64,000 bases of DNA from the NCBI RefSeq assembly GCF_002845275.2, contig NZ_CP088149.1, positions 4,522,501 to 4,586,500 on the forward strand, written 5' to 3'. This document shows, one piece after another, positions 46,603 through 54,998 of the stretch. This DNA is from Pseudomonas sp. S06B 330. Lineage in GTDB: Bacteria; Pseudomonadota; Gammaproteobacteria; Pseudomonadales; Pseudomonadaceae. Positions within the stretch are counted from its first letter, which is position 1. Every line of letters starts with the position of its first letter. A program made the position numbers and the translations under genes. Under the pieces are notes generated by a model. That model was not told the origin of the DNA. It saw nothing but the letters and a program-made list of their open reading frames with translations, and searched no databases.

Positions 46603-47808
46603 ATGTTCCAGCCCTCCCCGTGGCGTGCTGACTTTCCAGCCATCGCCGCTCTGCAACGCCAGCACCAGACCTACCTGGACAGCGCTGCTACCACGCAAAA
46701 ACCGCAACTTTTGCTCGATGCCTTGAGCCACTATTACGGCCACGGCGCCGCCAATGTGCACCGTGCCCAACACCTTCCCGGCGCCCTGGCGACCCAAGCC
46801 TTCGAACGTAGCCGGGAAAAGGTTGCCAGTTGGCTGAATGCCAGCGACAGCCAACAGATTGTTTTCACCCATGGCGCTACATCAGCCTTGAACTTGCTGG
46901 CCTATGGGCTTGAGAGCTTGTTCGAAGCCGGTGATGAAATCGCCATCAGCGCGCTGGAACACCACGCCAATCTGTTGCCTTGGCAACAACTGGCCCAGCG
47001 CCGCGGCCTCAAACTGGTAGTTCTGCCCCTGGACGACCGCGGTCTGATCAATCTCGAAGTTGCCTTGCAGTTGATCGGCCCGCGCACCCGACTGCTGGCA
47101 GTGAGCCAGTTGTCCAACGTGCTCGGCACCTGGCAGCCGCTGGCTCCGTTGCTGGCCCACGCACATGCCCAAGGGGCGCTGACGGTAGTCGACGGTGCCC
47201 AGGGTGTCGTGCATGGCCGTCAGGACATGCAACAACTGGGATGCGACTTCTATGTGTTCTCCAGCCACAAGCTGTATGGCCCAGACGGCGTTGGCGTGCT
47301 CTACGGCCGCAGTGAAGCGCTGGCACGCCTGCGCCACTGGCAATTCGGCGGAGAGATGGTCCAACTGGCTGACTATCACCAGGCCAGCTTCCGCCCGGCG
47401 CCTCTGGGCTTTGAAGCCGGTACCCCGCCAATCGCCAGCGTGATCGGCCTGGGCGCCAGCCTCAACTACCTGGCCGGACTCGACCCGAACGCAGTCAGTG
47501 AACACGAAGCTGGTCTGCACCGCACGTTGTTGCGCGGCCTGAATGACCGTGAAGGCATTCGTCTGCTCGGCCAACCGCAACTGGCACTGGCCAGCTTCGT
47601 GGTGGACGGCGTGCACAACGCCGACCTCGCCCACCTGCTCACCGAACAAGGCATTGCCGTACGTGCGGGGCACCACTGCGCCATGCCGCTGCTGAAAAGT
47701 TTGGGCCTGGACGGGGCGATACGAGTCTCGCTGGCGCTGTATAACGACTCTGACGACTTGCAACGTTTCTTCGAGGCACTGGATCAAGCCTTGGAGCTGC
47801 TGCGATGA
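46603..47808 (+). CDS. csdA: cysteine desulfurase CsdA (SufS-like, group II)
   Basis: Takes sulfur from cysteine as a protein persulfide. 401 aa, a PLP fold-type I enzyme. The cofactor lysine is Lys223 in FSSHKLYGPDGVGVLYG, and the acceptor Cys359 lies in VRAGHHCAMPLL with the short loop that marks group II. A SufE-type partner gene overlaps it by four bases, and tcdA is next and convergent. This CsdA-CsdE-TcdA context, not iron-sulfur genes, suggests a link with cyclic t6A formation. Confidence 0.93.
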   Translation: MFQPSPWRADFPAIAALQRQHQTYLDSAATTQKPQLLLDALSHYYGHGAANVHRAQHLPGALATQAFERSREKVASWLNASDSQQIVFTHGATSALNLLAYGLESLFEAGDEIAISALEHHANLLPWQQLAQRRGLKLVVLPLDDRGLINLEVALQLIGPRTRLLAVSQLSNVLGTWQPLAPLLAHAHAQGALTVVDGAQGVVHGRQDMQQLGCDFYVFSSHKLYGPDGVGVLYGRSEALARLRHWQFGGEMVQLADYHQASFRPAPLGFEAGTPPIASVIGLGASLNYLAGLDPNAVSEHEAGLHRTLLRGLNDREGIRLLGQPQLALASFVVDGVHNADLAHLLTEQGIAVRAGHHCAMPLLKSLGLDGAIRVSLALYNDSDDLQRFFEALDQALELLR

Positions 47809-48215
47809 GCCTGCCCGATAAAGCACAGGAAGCACTGAACAGCCTCGAACAGGCGGCTGGCTGGGAGCAACGGGCGCGCCTGCTGATGCAATGGGGTGAG
47901 CGTTTGACACCCTTGAGCGATGCCGAGAAGTCCGAAGCAAACCGCGTGCATGGCTGTGAGAGCCAGGTCTGGCTTGTCGCTGAGCAGCAGGAAGGCCAGT
48001 GGCGCTTCAAAGGCGCCAGTGATGCGCGAATCATTCGTGGCTTGCTGGCGCTGCTGCTGATCCGGGTTGAAGGTTTGTCCAGCCGCGAACTCCAGCAACT
48101 GGATTTGCCCGCCTGGTTCAACCAGTTGGGCCTGGGCCGGCAACTCTCGCCCTCGCGCAGCAACGGCCTTAACGCCGTGCTGCAACGTATGGCTCAGCTT
48201 GCCGCTGGCACCTGA
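47805..48215 (+). CDS. csdE: SufE-family sulfur acceptor CsdE
   Basis: Accepts the persulfide from CsdA. 136 aa. The conserved cysteine is Cys51 in VHGCESQVWL, followed by the GASDARIIRGLLALLL segment typical of SufE proteins. ATG overlaps the csdA stop (ATGA), so the two are translationally coupled. Its last 22 bases overlap the 3' end of the convergent tcdA. Confidence 0.93.
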   Translation: MSLPDKAQEALNSLEQAAGWEQRARLLMQWGERLTPLSDAEKSEANRVHGCESQVWLVAEQQEGQWRFKGASDARIIRGLLALLLIRVEGLSSRELQQLDLPAWFNQLGLGRQLSPSRSNGLNAVLQRMAQLAAGT

Positions 48216-49015
48216 GCCTTGCGCTCGGAGGGGCGGCGTGCACCCCCTACCAGTTTTTCCACCGCCTTGCTGGCGGCGACCATGCCGAAAGTCGCCGTCA
48301 CCATCATCACCGCACCAAAGCCACCCGAACAGTCAAGCTTGACGCCCTCACCCACAAAACTCTTTTGCAGGCAGACACTGCCGTCACCTTTGGGGTAACG
48401 CAGTTGCTCGGTAGAGAACACACAGGGCACGCTGTAGTTGCGAGTCACCGTACGGGAAAACCCATAGTCGCGTCGCAGGGTTGAGCGCACTCGCGACGCC
48501 AGTGGGTCATTGAAGGTCTTGTTCAGGTCAGCGACGCGGATCTGCGTCGGGTCGATCTGCCCACCGGCACCACCGGTGCTGATGATGGTGACCTTATGGC
48601 GTTTGCACCAGCCGATCAGTGCGGCCTTGGCCATAACGCTGTCGATGCAGTCAATGACGCAGTCAATATCTTCACCAATGTACTCCGGCAGGGTTTCCTT
48701 GGTCACGAAATCCACCACCGCATGCACCTTGCACGCTGGGTTGATCGCCCGCAGGCGTTCAGCCATGACCTCGGCCTTGGCCCTACCGATATTGCCCTCT
48801 TGGGCATGCAATTGGCGGTTGGTGTTGCTGACGCAAACGTCATCGAGGTCGAACAGGGAGATTTCGCCGACACCGCTACGGGCCATAGCCTCTGCCGCCC
48901 AGGAGCCGACACCACCAATGCCGACGATTGCCACATGGGCCTCGCGCAGGCGCTGCAGGCCGTTGTCACCGTATAACCGGGCAACACCGGCAAAGCGTGG
49001 ATCATCTGTACTCAT
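48194..49015 (-). CDS. tcdA: tRNA threonylcarbamoyladenosine dehydratase TcdA (CsdL)
   Basis: Uses ATP to cyclise t6A at position 37 of ANN-decoding tRNAs into ct6A. 273 aa from the ATG at 49015; a TTG two codons earlier is not needed. An E1/MoeB/ThiF fold with the nucleotide-binding AIVGIGGVGSWAAEAMARSG near residue 29, LFDLDDVCVSNTNRQ, and the VIDCIDSVMAKAALIGWC segment. In E. coli the activity needs CsdA and CsdE, whose genes face it here. Confidence 0.95.
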   Translation of the reverse strand: MSTDDPRFAGVARLYGDNGLQRLREAHVAIVGIGGVGSWAAEAMARSGVGEISLFDLDDVCVSNTNRQLHAQEGNIGRAKAEVMAERLRAINPACKVHAVVDFVTKETLPEYIGEDIDCVIDCIDSVMAKAALIGWCKRHKVTIISTGGAGGQIDPTQIRVADLNKTFNDPLASRVRSTLRRDYGFSRTVTRNYSVPCVFSTEQLRYPKGDGSVCLQKSFVGEGVKLDCSGGFGAVMMVTATFGMVAASKAVEKLVGGARRPSERKAQVPAAS

Positions 49016-49306
49016 GGCCAAACCCCGAAAAAACCGGCGCGCATTATAGGCCTCTTGCGGCCCAATGCCATCCCGCTTCGGACCAGCCGCCTGCGTCGGA
49101 ATTGGTAATGTCGGCGGTAATCCTGTTTTAATGTCCGATGCAATCCCTAGTCCTGGACGACAACAGCACGGGCCTTAGAACTTCAAGACATGAAGCGAAT
49201 CTAACCTACTGCCGCCGACCTATTCCTACACAGCATAGGCGGATAACGAGCAGGATCCGCGCCCAGTGGCGCTCGCCCGTTCCACCTTTCGGAACCCGAA
49301 CTATCT

Positions 49307-51898
49307 ATGTCATCGCGTAAATTTGGTATCAACCTGGTAATAGTCATGGCCATCGCCGCACTATTCACCGGGTTCTGGGCGCTGATCAATCGCCCGGTTT
49401 CTGCGCCCAACTGGCCGGAGCAGATTTCTGGCTTCTCCTATTCGCCGTTCCGTCTTGGCCAAAGCCCACAAAAGGGCCAGTACCCGACTGAAGACGAACT
49501 GCGTCAGGACCTGGAGCAACTGAGCAAGCTGACCGACAGTATTCGTATCTATACCGTCGAAGGCACCCAGGCGGAAATCCCGCGCCTGGCCGAAGAGTTC
49601 GGCCTGCGGGTGACCCTCGGGGTGTGGATCAGCCCAGATCTTGAGCGTAACGAGCGGGAGATCCAGAAGGCCATTGAACTGGCCAACAGCTCGCGTAGTG
49701 TCGTACGGGTGATGGTCGGCAACGAAGCCTTGTTCCGCGAAGAAATCACCCCTGAAGCACTAATCCAGTACATGGATCGCGTACGTGCTGCGGTAAAAGT
49801 ACCGGTGACCACCAGTGAACAGTGGCACATCTGGAAGGAACACCCGGAACTGGCCAAACACGCTGACCTGGTCGCCGCGCACATCCTGCCGTACTGGGAA
49901 TTCATTCCGATGAAGGACGCCGGTCAGTTCGTGCTCGACCGTGCCCGCGACCTCAAACAACAGTTTCCGCGCAAACCGCTGCTGCTGTCCGAAGTCGGCT
50001 GGCCGAGCAACGGACGCATGCGCGGCGGTGCCGACGCCACCCAGGCTGACCAGGCCATTTACCTGCGCACCCTGGTCAACAAGCTCAATCGCCAAGGCTA
50101 TAACTACTTCGTCATTGAAGCCTACGACCAACCCTGGAAGGCCAGCGATGAAGGCTCGGTCGGCGCCTACTGGGGGGTGTTCAACGCCGCCCGCCAGCAG
50201 AAGTTCAACTTCGAAGGCCCAGTTGTCGCCATCCCTCAGTGGCGTGTATTGGCTGTAGGTTCGGTGGTGCTGGCCATGCTCTCGTTGACCTTGCTGTTGA
50301 TCGACGGCTCGGCGCTGCGTCAGCGTGGTCGCACATTCCTGACTTTTATCGCCTTTCTCTGCGGTTCGGTGCTGGTGTGGATCGGCTACGACTACAGCCA
50401 GCAGTACAGCACCTGGTTCAGTCTGACGGTGGGCTTCTTGCTCGCGCTGGGCGCGCTCGGGGTGTTTATCGTGTTGCTGACCGAAGCCCATGAACTGGCT
50501 GAGGCGGTGTGGATTCACAAACGCCGCCGCGAGTTCCTGCCGGTGCAGGCCGACAGCGCCTACCGTCCAAAAGTCTCGGTGCATGTACCGTGCTACAACG
50601 AACCGCCGGAGATGGTCAAACAGACCCTCAACGCCCTGGCGGCGCTGGACTATCCGGACTACGAAGTCCTGATCATCGACAACAACACCAAGGACCCGGC
50701 AGTCTGGGAGCCGATCAAGGCCCACTGCGAAATGCTTGGTGAACGCTTCAAGTTCTTCCACGTCGCCCCTCTGGCCGGTTTCAAGGGTGGAGCACTGAAC
50801 TACCTGATCCCGCACACCGCCAAAGATGCCGAAGTGATTGCGGTGATCGACTCCGATTACTGTGTCGACCGCAACTGGCTCAAGCATATGGTGCCGCACT
50901 TCAGCGATCCGAAAATCGCCGTGGTGCAATCGCCCCAGGACTACCGCGACCAGAATGAAAGCACCTTCAAGAAGCTGTGCTACAGCGAGTACAAGGGCTT
51001 CTTCCACATCGGCATGGTGACCCGCAACGATCGCGACGCGATCATTCAGCACGGCACCATGACCATGACCCGACGCTCGGTACTCGAAGAACTGGGCTGG
51101 GCTGACTGGTGTATCTGTGAAGACGCCGAACTCGGCCTGCGGGTATTCGAGAAGGGCTACTCGGCCGCGTATTCGCACGAGAGCTATGGCAAGGGCCTGA
51201 TGCCCGACACCTTCATCGACTTCAAAAAACAGCGTTTCCGCTGGGCCTATGGCGCCATCCAGATCATCAAACGTCATACCGCCAGCTTGTTGCGCGGCAA
51301 GGACACTGAGCTGACCCGCGGCCAGCGCTATCACTTCCTGGCCGGCTGGTTGCCGTGGATCGCCGATGGCATGAACATCTTCTTCACCGTCGGCGCACTG
51401 CTTTGGTCGGCGGCGATGATCATCGTGCCGCAACGGGTCGACCCGCCGCTGCTGATCTTCGCCATTCCACCGTTGGCGCTGTTCGTGTTCAAGGTCGGCA
51501 AGATCGTCTTCCTCTATCGCCGTGCGGTCGGGGTCAACCTCAAGGACGCCTTCGCCGCAGCACTGGCGGGCCTGGCCCTGTCGCACACCATCGCCAAAGC
51601 GGTGTTGTACGGCTTCTTCACCAGCAGCATTCCGTTCTTTCGCACGCCGAAGAATGCCGACAGTCATGGCTTGTTGGTGGCACTGTCCGAAGCGCGTGAA
51701 GAACTGTTCATCATGTTGCTGCTGTGGGGCGCTGCTGCTGGCATCTACCTGGTCCAAGGCCTGCCGAGCAATGACATGCGCTTTTGGGTGACCATGCTGC
51801 TGGTGCAGTCGCTGCCGTACCTGGCGGCGCTGATCATGGCACTGTTGTCGTCGCTGCCCAAGCCTGTGGATGCTCCTCAGCCGGCACAGGCTTCCTGA
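49307..51898 (+). CDS. ndvB: NdvB-type beta-glucan synthase: GH17 domain fused to a GT2 glycosyltransferase
   Basis: 863 aa. A membrane segment at about 9-27 is followed by a GH17-like domain (about 35-300) with both catalytic motifs, MVGNEALFRE and LLSEVGWPSNG. Further membrane segments follow (about 315-395). Then comes a GT2 domain with DSDYCVDRNW, CEDAELGLR and the KKQRFRWAYGA motif of processive synthases, and a C-terminal membrane block. The layout and the dapE neighbour match P. aeruginosa ndvB, which makes periplasmic cyclic beta-1,3-glucans linked to biofilm antibiotic tolerance. The ribosome binding site is weak. The 291-bp gap upstream shows no clear regulatory site. Confidence 0.88.
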   Translation: MSSRKFGINLVIVMAIAALFTGFWALINRPVSAPNWPEQISGFSYSPFRLGQSPQKGQYPTEDELRQDLEQLSKLTDSIRIYTVEGTQAEIPRLAEEFGLRVTLGVWISPDLERNEREIQKAIELANSSRSVVRVMVGNEALFREEITPEALIQYMDRVRAAVKVPVTTSEQWHIWKEHPELAKHADLVAAHILPYWEFIPMKDAGQFVLDRARDLKQQFPRKPLLLSEVGWPSNGRMRGGADATQADQAIYLRTLVNKLNRQGYNYFVIEAYDQPWKASDEGSVGAYWGVFNAARQQKFNFEGPVVAIPQWRVLAVGSVVLAMLSLTLLLIDGSALRQRGRTFLTFIAFLCGSVLVWIGYDYSQQYSTWFSLTVGFLLALGALGVFIVLLTEAHELAEAVWIHKRRREFLPVQADSAYRPKVSVHVPCYNEPPEMVKQTLNALAALDYPDYEVLIIDNNTKDPAVWEPIKAHCEMLGERFKFFHVAPLAGFKGGALNYLIPHTAKDAEVIAVIDSDYCVDRNWLKHMVPHFSDPKIAVVQSPQDYRDQNESTFKKLCYSEYKGFFHIGMVTRNDRDAIIQHGTMTMTRRSVLEELGWADWCICEDAELGLRVFEKGYSAAYSHESYGKGLMPDTFIDFKKQRFRWAYGAIQIIKRHTASLLRGKDTELTRGQRYHFLAGWLPWIADGMNIFFTVGALLWSAAMIIVPQRVDPPLLIFAIPPLALFVFKVGKIVFLYRRAVGVNLKDAFAAALAGLALSHTIAKAVLYGFFTSSIPFFRTPKNADSHGLLVALSEAREELFIMLLLWGAAAGIYLVQGLPSNDMRFWVTMLLVQSLPYLAALIMALLSSLPKPVDAPQPAQAS

Positions 51899-51903
51899 CC
51901 TCG

Positions 51904-51923
51904 GGGCGGCCTTGCCGCCCTTT
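51904..51923 (+). terminator. intrinsic terminator of ndvB
   Basis: GGGCGGC-ctt-GCCGCCC-TTT, a 7-bp GC stem with a short T run, begins six bases after the ndvB stop and runs directly into a REP unit. Confidence 0.7.
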
Positions 51924-52021
51924 CGCCGGCAAGGCCGGCTCCCACAGGAATGTCATACACCCCACCTAATGTATTGGCATGTACCAAACCTGCGGGAGCT
52001 GGCCTTGCCAGCGATGAGGCC
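51923..52021. repeat. REP pair, copy 3, between ndvB and dapE
   Basis: An inverted unit TCGCCGGCAAGGCCGGCTCC.. (51923-51948) and a direct unit TGCGGGAGCTGGCCTTGCCA.. (about 51991-52020) share the core of the other three pairs. Any open frame that runs through here into dapE is accidental. Confidence 0.8.
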
Positions 52022-52120
52022 CTGACAGACTGCAGAGATCCACGGTCCTCACTCCTGCCGAATTGCTATAAGATAACCCCCCTCGAATTCGTGCCCTGCC
52101 TTGCCCCCGGAGTTCCTTCA

Positions 52121-53272
52121 ATGACGGCCCCAGCCGACCTCTCGCCTACCCTTGAACTGGCCTGCGACTTGATCCGTCGCCCCTCGGTGACCCCGGTCGA
52201 CGCCGACTGCCAGAAACAGATGATGCAACGCCTGGGCGATGCCGGTTTCATGCTGGAGCCAATGCGTATCGAAGACGTCGACAACTTCTGGGCCACCCAT
52301 GGCACTCAGGAAGGTCCGGTGCTGTGCTTTGCCGGTCACACTGACGTAGTGCCTACAGGCCCTGTGCAGGCCTGGCAGAACGATCCGTTCGATGCCCTGA
52401 TCGATGCTGACGGCATGCTCTGCGGCCGTGGCGCTGCCGACATGAAAGGCAGCCTGGCGGCCATGGTGGTGGCCACCGAACGCTTCGTCGCCGACTACCC
52501 GAACCACCGCGGCAAAGTCGCCTTCCTGATCACCAGTGACGAAGAGGGCCCGGCCCACCACGGCACCAAGGCGGTGATCGAACGCCTGGCGGCGCGCAAG
52601 GAGCGCCTGGACTGGTGCATCGTCGGCGAGCCGTCGAGCACCAGCCTGGTTGGCGATGTGGTCAAAAACGGTCGTCGCGGCTCGCTCGGCGCCAAGTTGA
52701 CCGTGCATGGCGTGCAAGGCCATGTGGCCTATCCGCACTTGGCCAAGAACCCGATTCACCTGGCCGCTCCGGCGCTGGCGGAACTGGCAGCCGAGCATTG
52801 GGACGAAGGCAACGCGTTCTTCCCGCCAACCAGTTTCCAGATCTCCAACCTCAACTCGGGCACTGGCGCCACCAACGTAGTGCCAGGCGAACTGACCGCC
52901 CTGTTCAACTTCCGCTTCTCCACGGAGTCGACCGTTGAAGGCCTGCAGCAACGTGTCGCAGCGATTCTCGACAAGCACCAGCTCGACTGGCACGTGGACT
53001 GGGCGCTGTCCGGTCTGCCGTTCCTGACCGAACCGGGTGACCTGCTCGATGCCGTGTCGGCCAGCATCAAGGCGGTCACAGGTCGCGAAACCAAAGCCTC
53101 GACCAGCGGCGGCACCTCTGACGGGCGCTTCATTGCCACCCTCGGCACTCAAGTGGTCGAACTCGGTCCGGTCAACGCTACTATCCACCAGGTCAACGAA
53201 CGGATCCTGGCCAGTGACCTCGACGTACTGACCGAAATCTACTACCAGACCCTGACCCGGTTGCTCGCCTGA
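52121..53272 (+). CDS. dapE: succinyl-diaminopimelate desuccinylase
   Basis: Removes succinate to give LL-diaminopimelate, the step after DapC. The start at 52121 ([21 protein letters not shown]), with GGAG ahead, gives 383 aa; upstream codons lie in REP DNA. An M20 di-zinc peptidase: ligands in FAGHTDVVP (His73), [16 protein letters not shown] and the C-terminal [11 protein letters not shown]. The dimerisation domain (about 185-300) is present. Shares a TGATG overlap with rlmA. Confidence 0.97.
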   Translation: MTAPADLSPTLELACDLIRRPSVTPVDADCQKQMMQRLGDAGFMLEPMRIEDVDNFWATHGTQEGPVLCFAGHTDVVPTGPVQAWQNDPFDALIDADGMLCGRGAADMKGSLAAMVVATERFVADYPNHRGKVAFLITSDEEGPAHHGTKAVIERLAARKERLDWCIVGEPSSTSLVGDVVKNGRRGSLGAKLTVHGVQGHVAYPHLAKNPIHLAAPALAELAAEHWDEGNAFFPPTSFQISNLNSGTGATNVVPGELTALFNFRFSTESTVEGLQQRVAAILDKHQLDWHVDWALSGLPFLTEPGDLLDAVSASIKAVTGRETKASTSGGTSDGRFIATLGTQVVELGPVNATIHQVNERILASDLDVLTEIYYQTLTRLLA

Positions 53273-54084
53273 TGCTCACCTGCCCTCTCTGCAGCGCCCC
53301 GCTGAGCACCCTCGACAACGGTGTCGCCTGCCCGGCCGGCCACCGTTTCGACCGTGCTCGCCAGGGTTACCTGAACCTGTTGCCGGTGCAGCACAAGAAC
53401 AGCCGCGACCCGGGCGATAACCAGGCCATGGTTGAGGCACGACGTGACTTCCTCAATGCTGGCCACTATGCCCCGGTGGCTCGCCGCTTGGCCGAACTGG
53501 CTGCCGAACGGGCACCCGCGCGTTGGCTGGATATCGGCTGCGGCGAGGGCTACTACACCGCGCAGATAGCCGAGGCGTTGCCCGAGGCTGACGGCTATGC
53601 TCTGGACATCTCCCGTGAAGCGGTCAAGCGCGCCTGCAAACGCAACCCGGCGCTGACCTGGCTGGTGGCAAGCATGGCGCGCGTGCCCCTGGCCGATGCC
53701 AGTTGCCAGTTCCTGGCCAGCGTATTCAGTCCCCTCGACTGGCAGGAGGCGCTGCGCCTGCTGGCCCCCGGCGGTGGCCTGATGCGCGTCGGACCGACCA
53801 ACGAGCACCTGATTGAGTTGCGTCACAGGCTCTACGATGAAGTGCGCGACTATGCCGATGACAAGCACTTGGCATTGGTTCCGACGGGTATGCAGCATGC
53901 CCATAGCGAAACCCTTAAATTCCGTCTCAGCCTGGTCGATGGCAAATCCCGCGCCGACCTGCTGGCCATGACTCCTCATGGTTGGCGGGCCAGCGCAGAA
54001 AAACGTGCCGGCGTCATCGAGCAAGCCGAGCCTTTCGAAGTCACGGTATCGATGCGTTACGACTATTTCGTGCGCCAAGACTGA
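53272..54084 (+). CDS. rlmA: 23S rRNA (guanine-N1)-methyltransferase RlmA-like
   Basis: Methylates a guanine in helix 35 of 23S rRNA (G745 in E. coli). 270 aa. An N-terminal zinc finger uses Cys4, Cys7, Cys20 and His24. The SAM site WLDIGCGEGYYTAQIA is near residue 84, and the VFSPLDWQEALRLLAPGG and GPTNEHLIELR motifs follow. The ATG overlaps the dapE stop by one base, so translation is coupled. Substrate position is inferred from the family. Confidence 0.93.
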   Translation: MLTCPLCSAPLSTLDNGVACPAGHRFDRARQGYLNLLPVQHKNSRDPGDNQAMVEARRDFLNAGHYAPVARRLAELAAERAPARWLDIGCGEGYYTAQIAEALPEADGYALDISREAVKRACKRNPALTWLVASMARVPLADASCQFLASVFSPLDWQEALRLLAPGGGLMRVGPTNEHLIELRHRLYDEVRDYADDKHLALVPTGMQHAHSETLKFRLSLVDGKSRADLLAMTPHGWRASAEKRAGVIEQAEPFEVTVSMRYDYFVRQD

Positions 54085-54102
54085 GCACACCCGGAGCCCC
54101 CA

Positions 54103-54480
54103 ATGCGCCAACCCGATATCGAGATTTACCTCAAAGACGCCGACGTCGACCACAAGCAGATCGCAGCCTGGCTCACCGAAGCCCTGGGCCCTTGCAGTGA
54201 CTGGGTACAAAAAGGCCAGACCTACAAGTGCAAGGCCGGTAACATTCCAGTTACCTGGTTACCGAAGGCTGTAGGCAAATGGAACAGTCTTTACCTGGAA
54301 AGCGACCAGACTCCATGGGATGACGACATTGCCTGCGCGCGTGCAGCCTTCACGGCCCTGAACGTCGAAGTGCGCTGTGCCCCCGGTAGCTGGGTCGAGG
54401 AAGAAGGTGAAGAAGATGCTGATCGCTGGATCCGCATCAGCGCCGACGGTGAAGAGGAAATCACCTGGCGTACCAGCTGA
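54103..54480 (+). CDS. small acidic conserved hypothetical protein
   Basis: 125 aa, not recognised as a named family. It is cytoplasmic by sequence: no signal peptide or membrane segment. It begins MRQPDIEIYLKDADVDHKQI, has two conserved-looking cysteines in the first half (Cys31, Cys43) and an acidic C-terminal third (EEEGEEDADRW). A similar gene stands beside rlmA and a cold-shock gene in P. aeruginosa, as recalled. Starts 18 bases after rlmA, preceded by GGAG, and is probably the last gene of the dapE-rlmA group. Function unknown. Confidence 0.8.
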   Translation: MRQPDIEIYLKDADVDHKQIAAWLTEALGPCSDWVQKGQTYKCKAGNIPVTWLPKAVGKWNSLYLESDQTPWDDDIACARAAFTALNVEVRCAPGSWVEEEGEEDADRWIRISADGEEEITWRTS

Positions 54481-54493
54481 GGCCAGTTCTACG

Positions 54494-54528
54494 AAAGGCC
54501 CGTCCCGGTTGTCCGGCGACGGGCCTTT
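54494..54528. terminator. bidirectional terminator between the small acidic gene and csp
   Basis: AAAGGCCCGTC / GACGGGCCTTTT (54494-54504, 54518-54528) forms an 11-bp stem between two convergent genes, with A and T tracts suiting both directions. Confidence 0.8.
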
Positions 54529-54567
54529 TCGCTTATGGACCCAGGCTCAAGGCCTGTGGTCCGGTGC

Positions 54568-54777
54568 TTACAGCCCGATTACGTCTTCGGCCTGCAGGCC
54601 TTTCTGGCCCTGCGTCAGACTGTATTCGACCTGCTGCCCCTCAAGCAGGGTGCGATGCCCCTCACCGCGAATGGCACGGTAGTGAACGAACACATCGGCA
54701 CCACCTTCACGCTGAATGAAGCCATAACCTTTGGCGTCATTGAACCACTTAACACTTCCAGTCTCACGAGACGACAT
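54568..54777 (-). CDS. cold-shock domain protein (CspA family)
   Basis: 69 aa, a single OB-fold nucleic acid chaperone. RNP1-type KGYGFIQ and RNP2-type DVFVHY motifs are intact after the opening [11 protein letters not shown]. The ATG follows GGAG. A likely -10 box at 54884-54879 gives a leader of about 95 nt, as is common for cold-shock genes. Whether it is induced by cold cannot be told from the sequence. Confidence 0.96.
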   Translation of the reverse strand: MSSRETGSVKWFNDAKGYGFIQREGGADVFVHYRAIRGEGHRTLLEGQQVEYSLTQGQKGLQAEDVIGL

Positions 54778-54878
54778 CTGAACTACTCCGGGTTTTTATT
54801 TTGGAATCGCCTTGCAAGCAGAGAATCACCTTCCTCCGCTGACACAGCTTGAGCATTACGCCTGCAAGCTGCGGACCG

Positions 54879-54884
54879 AGTATA
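54879..54884 (-). promoter_or_regulatory. -10 box of the cold-shock gene
   Basis: TATACT on the minus strand, in the context CATATACT, is a near-consensus -10. The -35 region is poor, so dependence on sigma-38 or an activator is possible. Confidence 0.45.
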
Positions 54885-54926
54885 TGACAGGCTTGAAATA
54901 TTTTTTATGACGGGCCAGCTTTTTGC

Positions 54927-54953
54927 TGAACTTGCGCAGATACGGCACACTAA
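54927..54953 (+). promoter_or_regulatory. candidate sigma-E/AlgU promoter of plsB
   Basis: TGAACTT-N15-ACTAA matches the extracytoplasmic sigma pattern GGAACTT-N15/16-TCTRA in 10 of 12 positions. It lies 45 bp before the plsB ATG, giving a leader of about 38 nt. In E. coli plsB is a known sigma-E target. The spacer is at the short end for AlgU promoters. Confidence 0.45.
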
Positions 54954-54998
54954 CCAACTGAGCAATCACTCGAAAAATTTACCCAGAGCACACACCGT

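Noticed and set aside
49016..49306. A promoter and operator for ndvB in the gap from tcdA
   Set aside because: AT-rich hexamers occur but spacing is poor (18-19 bp), and no inverted repeat stands out; not strong enough to list as a feature.
49760..51757. A 665-codon open frame on the minus strand opposite ndvB
   Set aside because: The plus-strand protein has intact GH17 and GT2 motifs; the antisense frame is a composition artefact rich in His, Gln and Arg.
51950..52120. An N-terminal extension of dapE
   Set aside because: The 57 extra codons run through a REP unit, and the conserved DapE N-terminus with GGAG begins at 52121.
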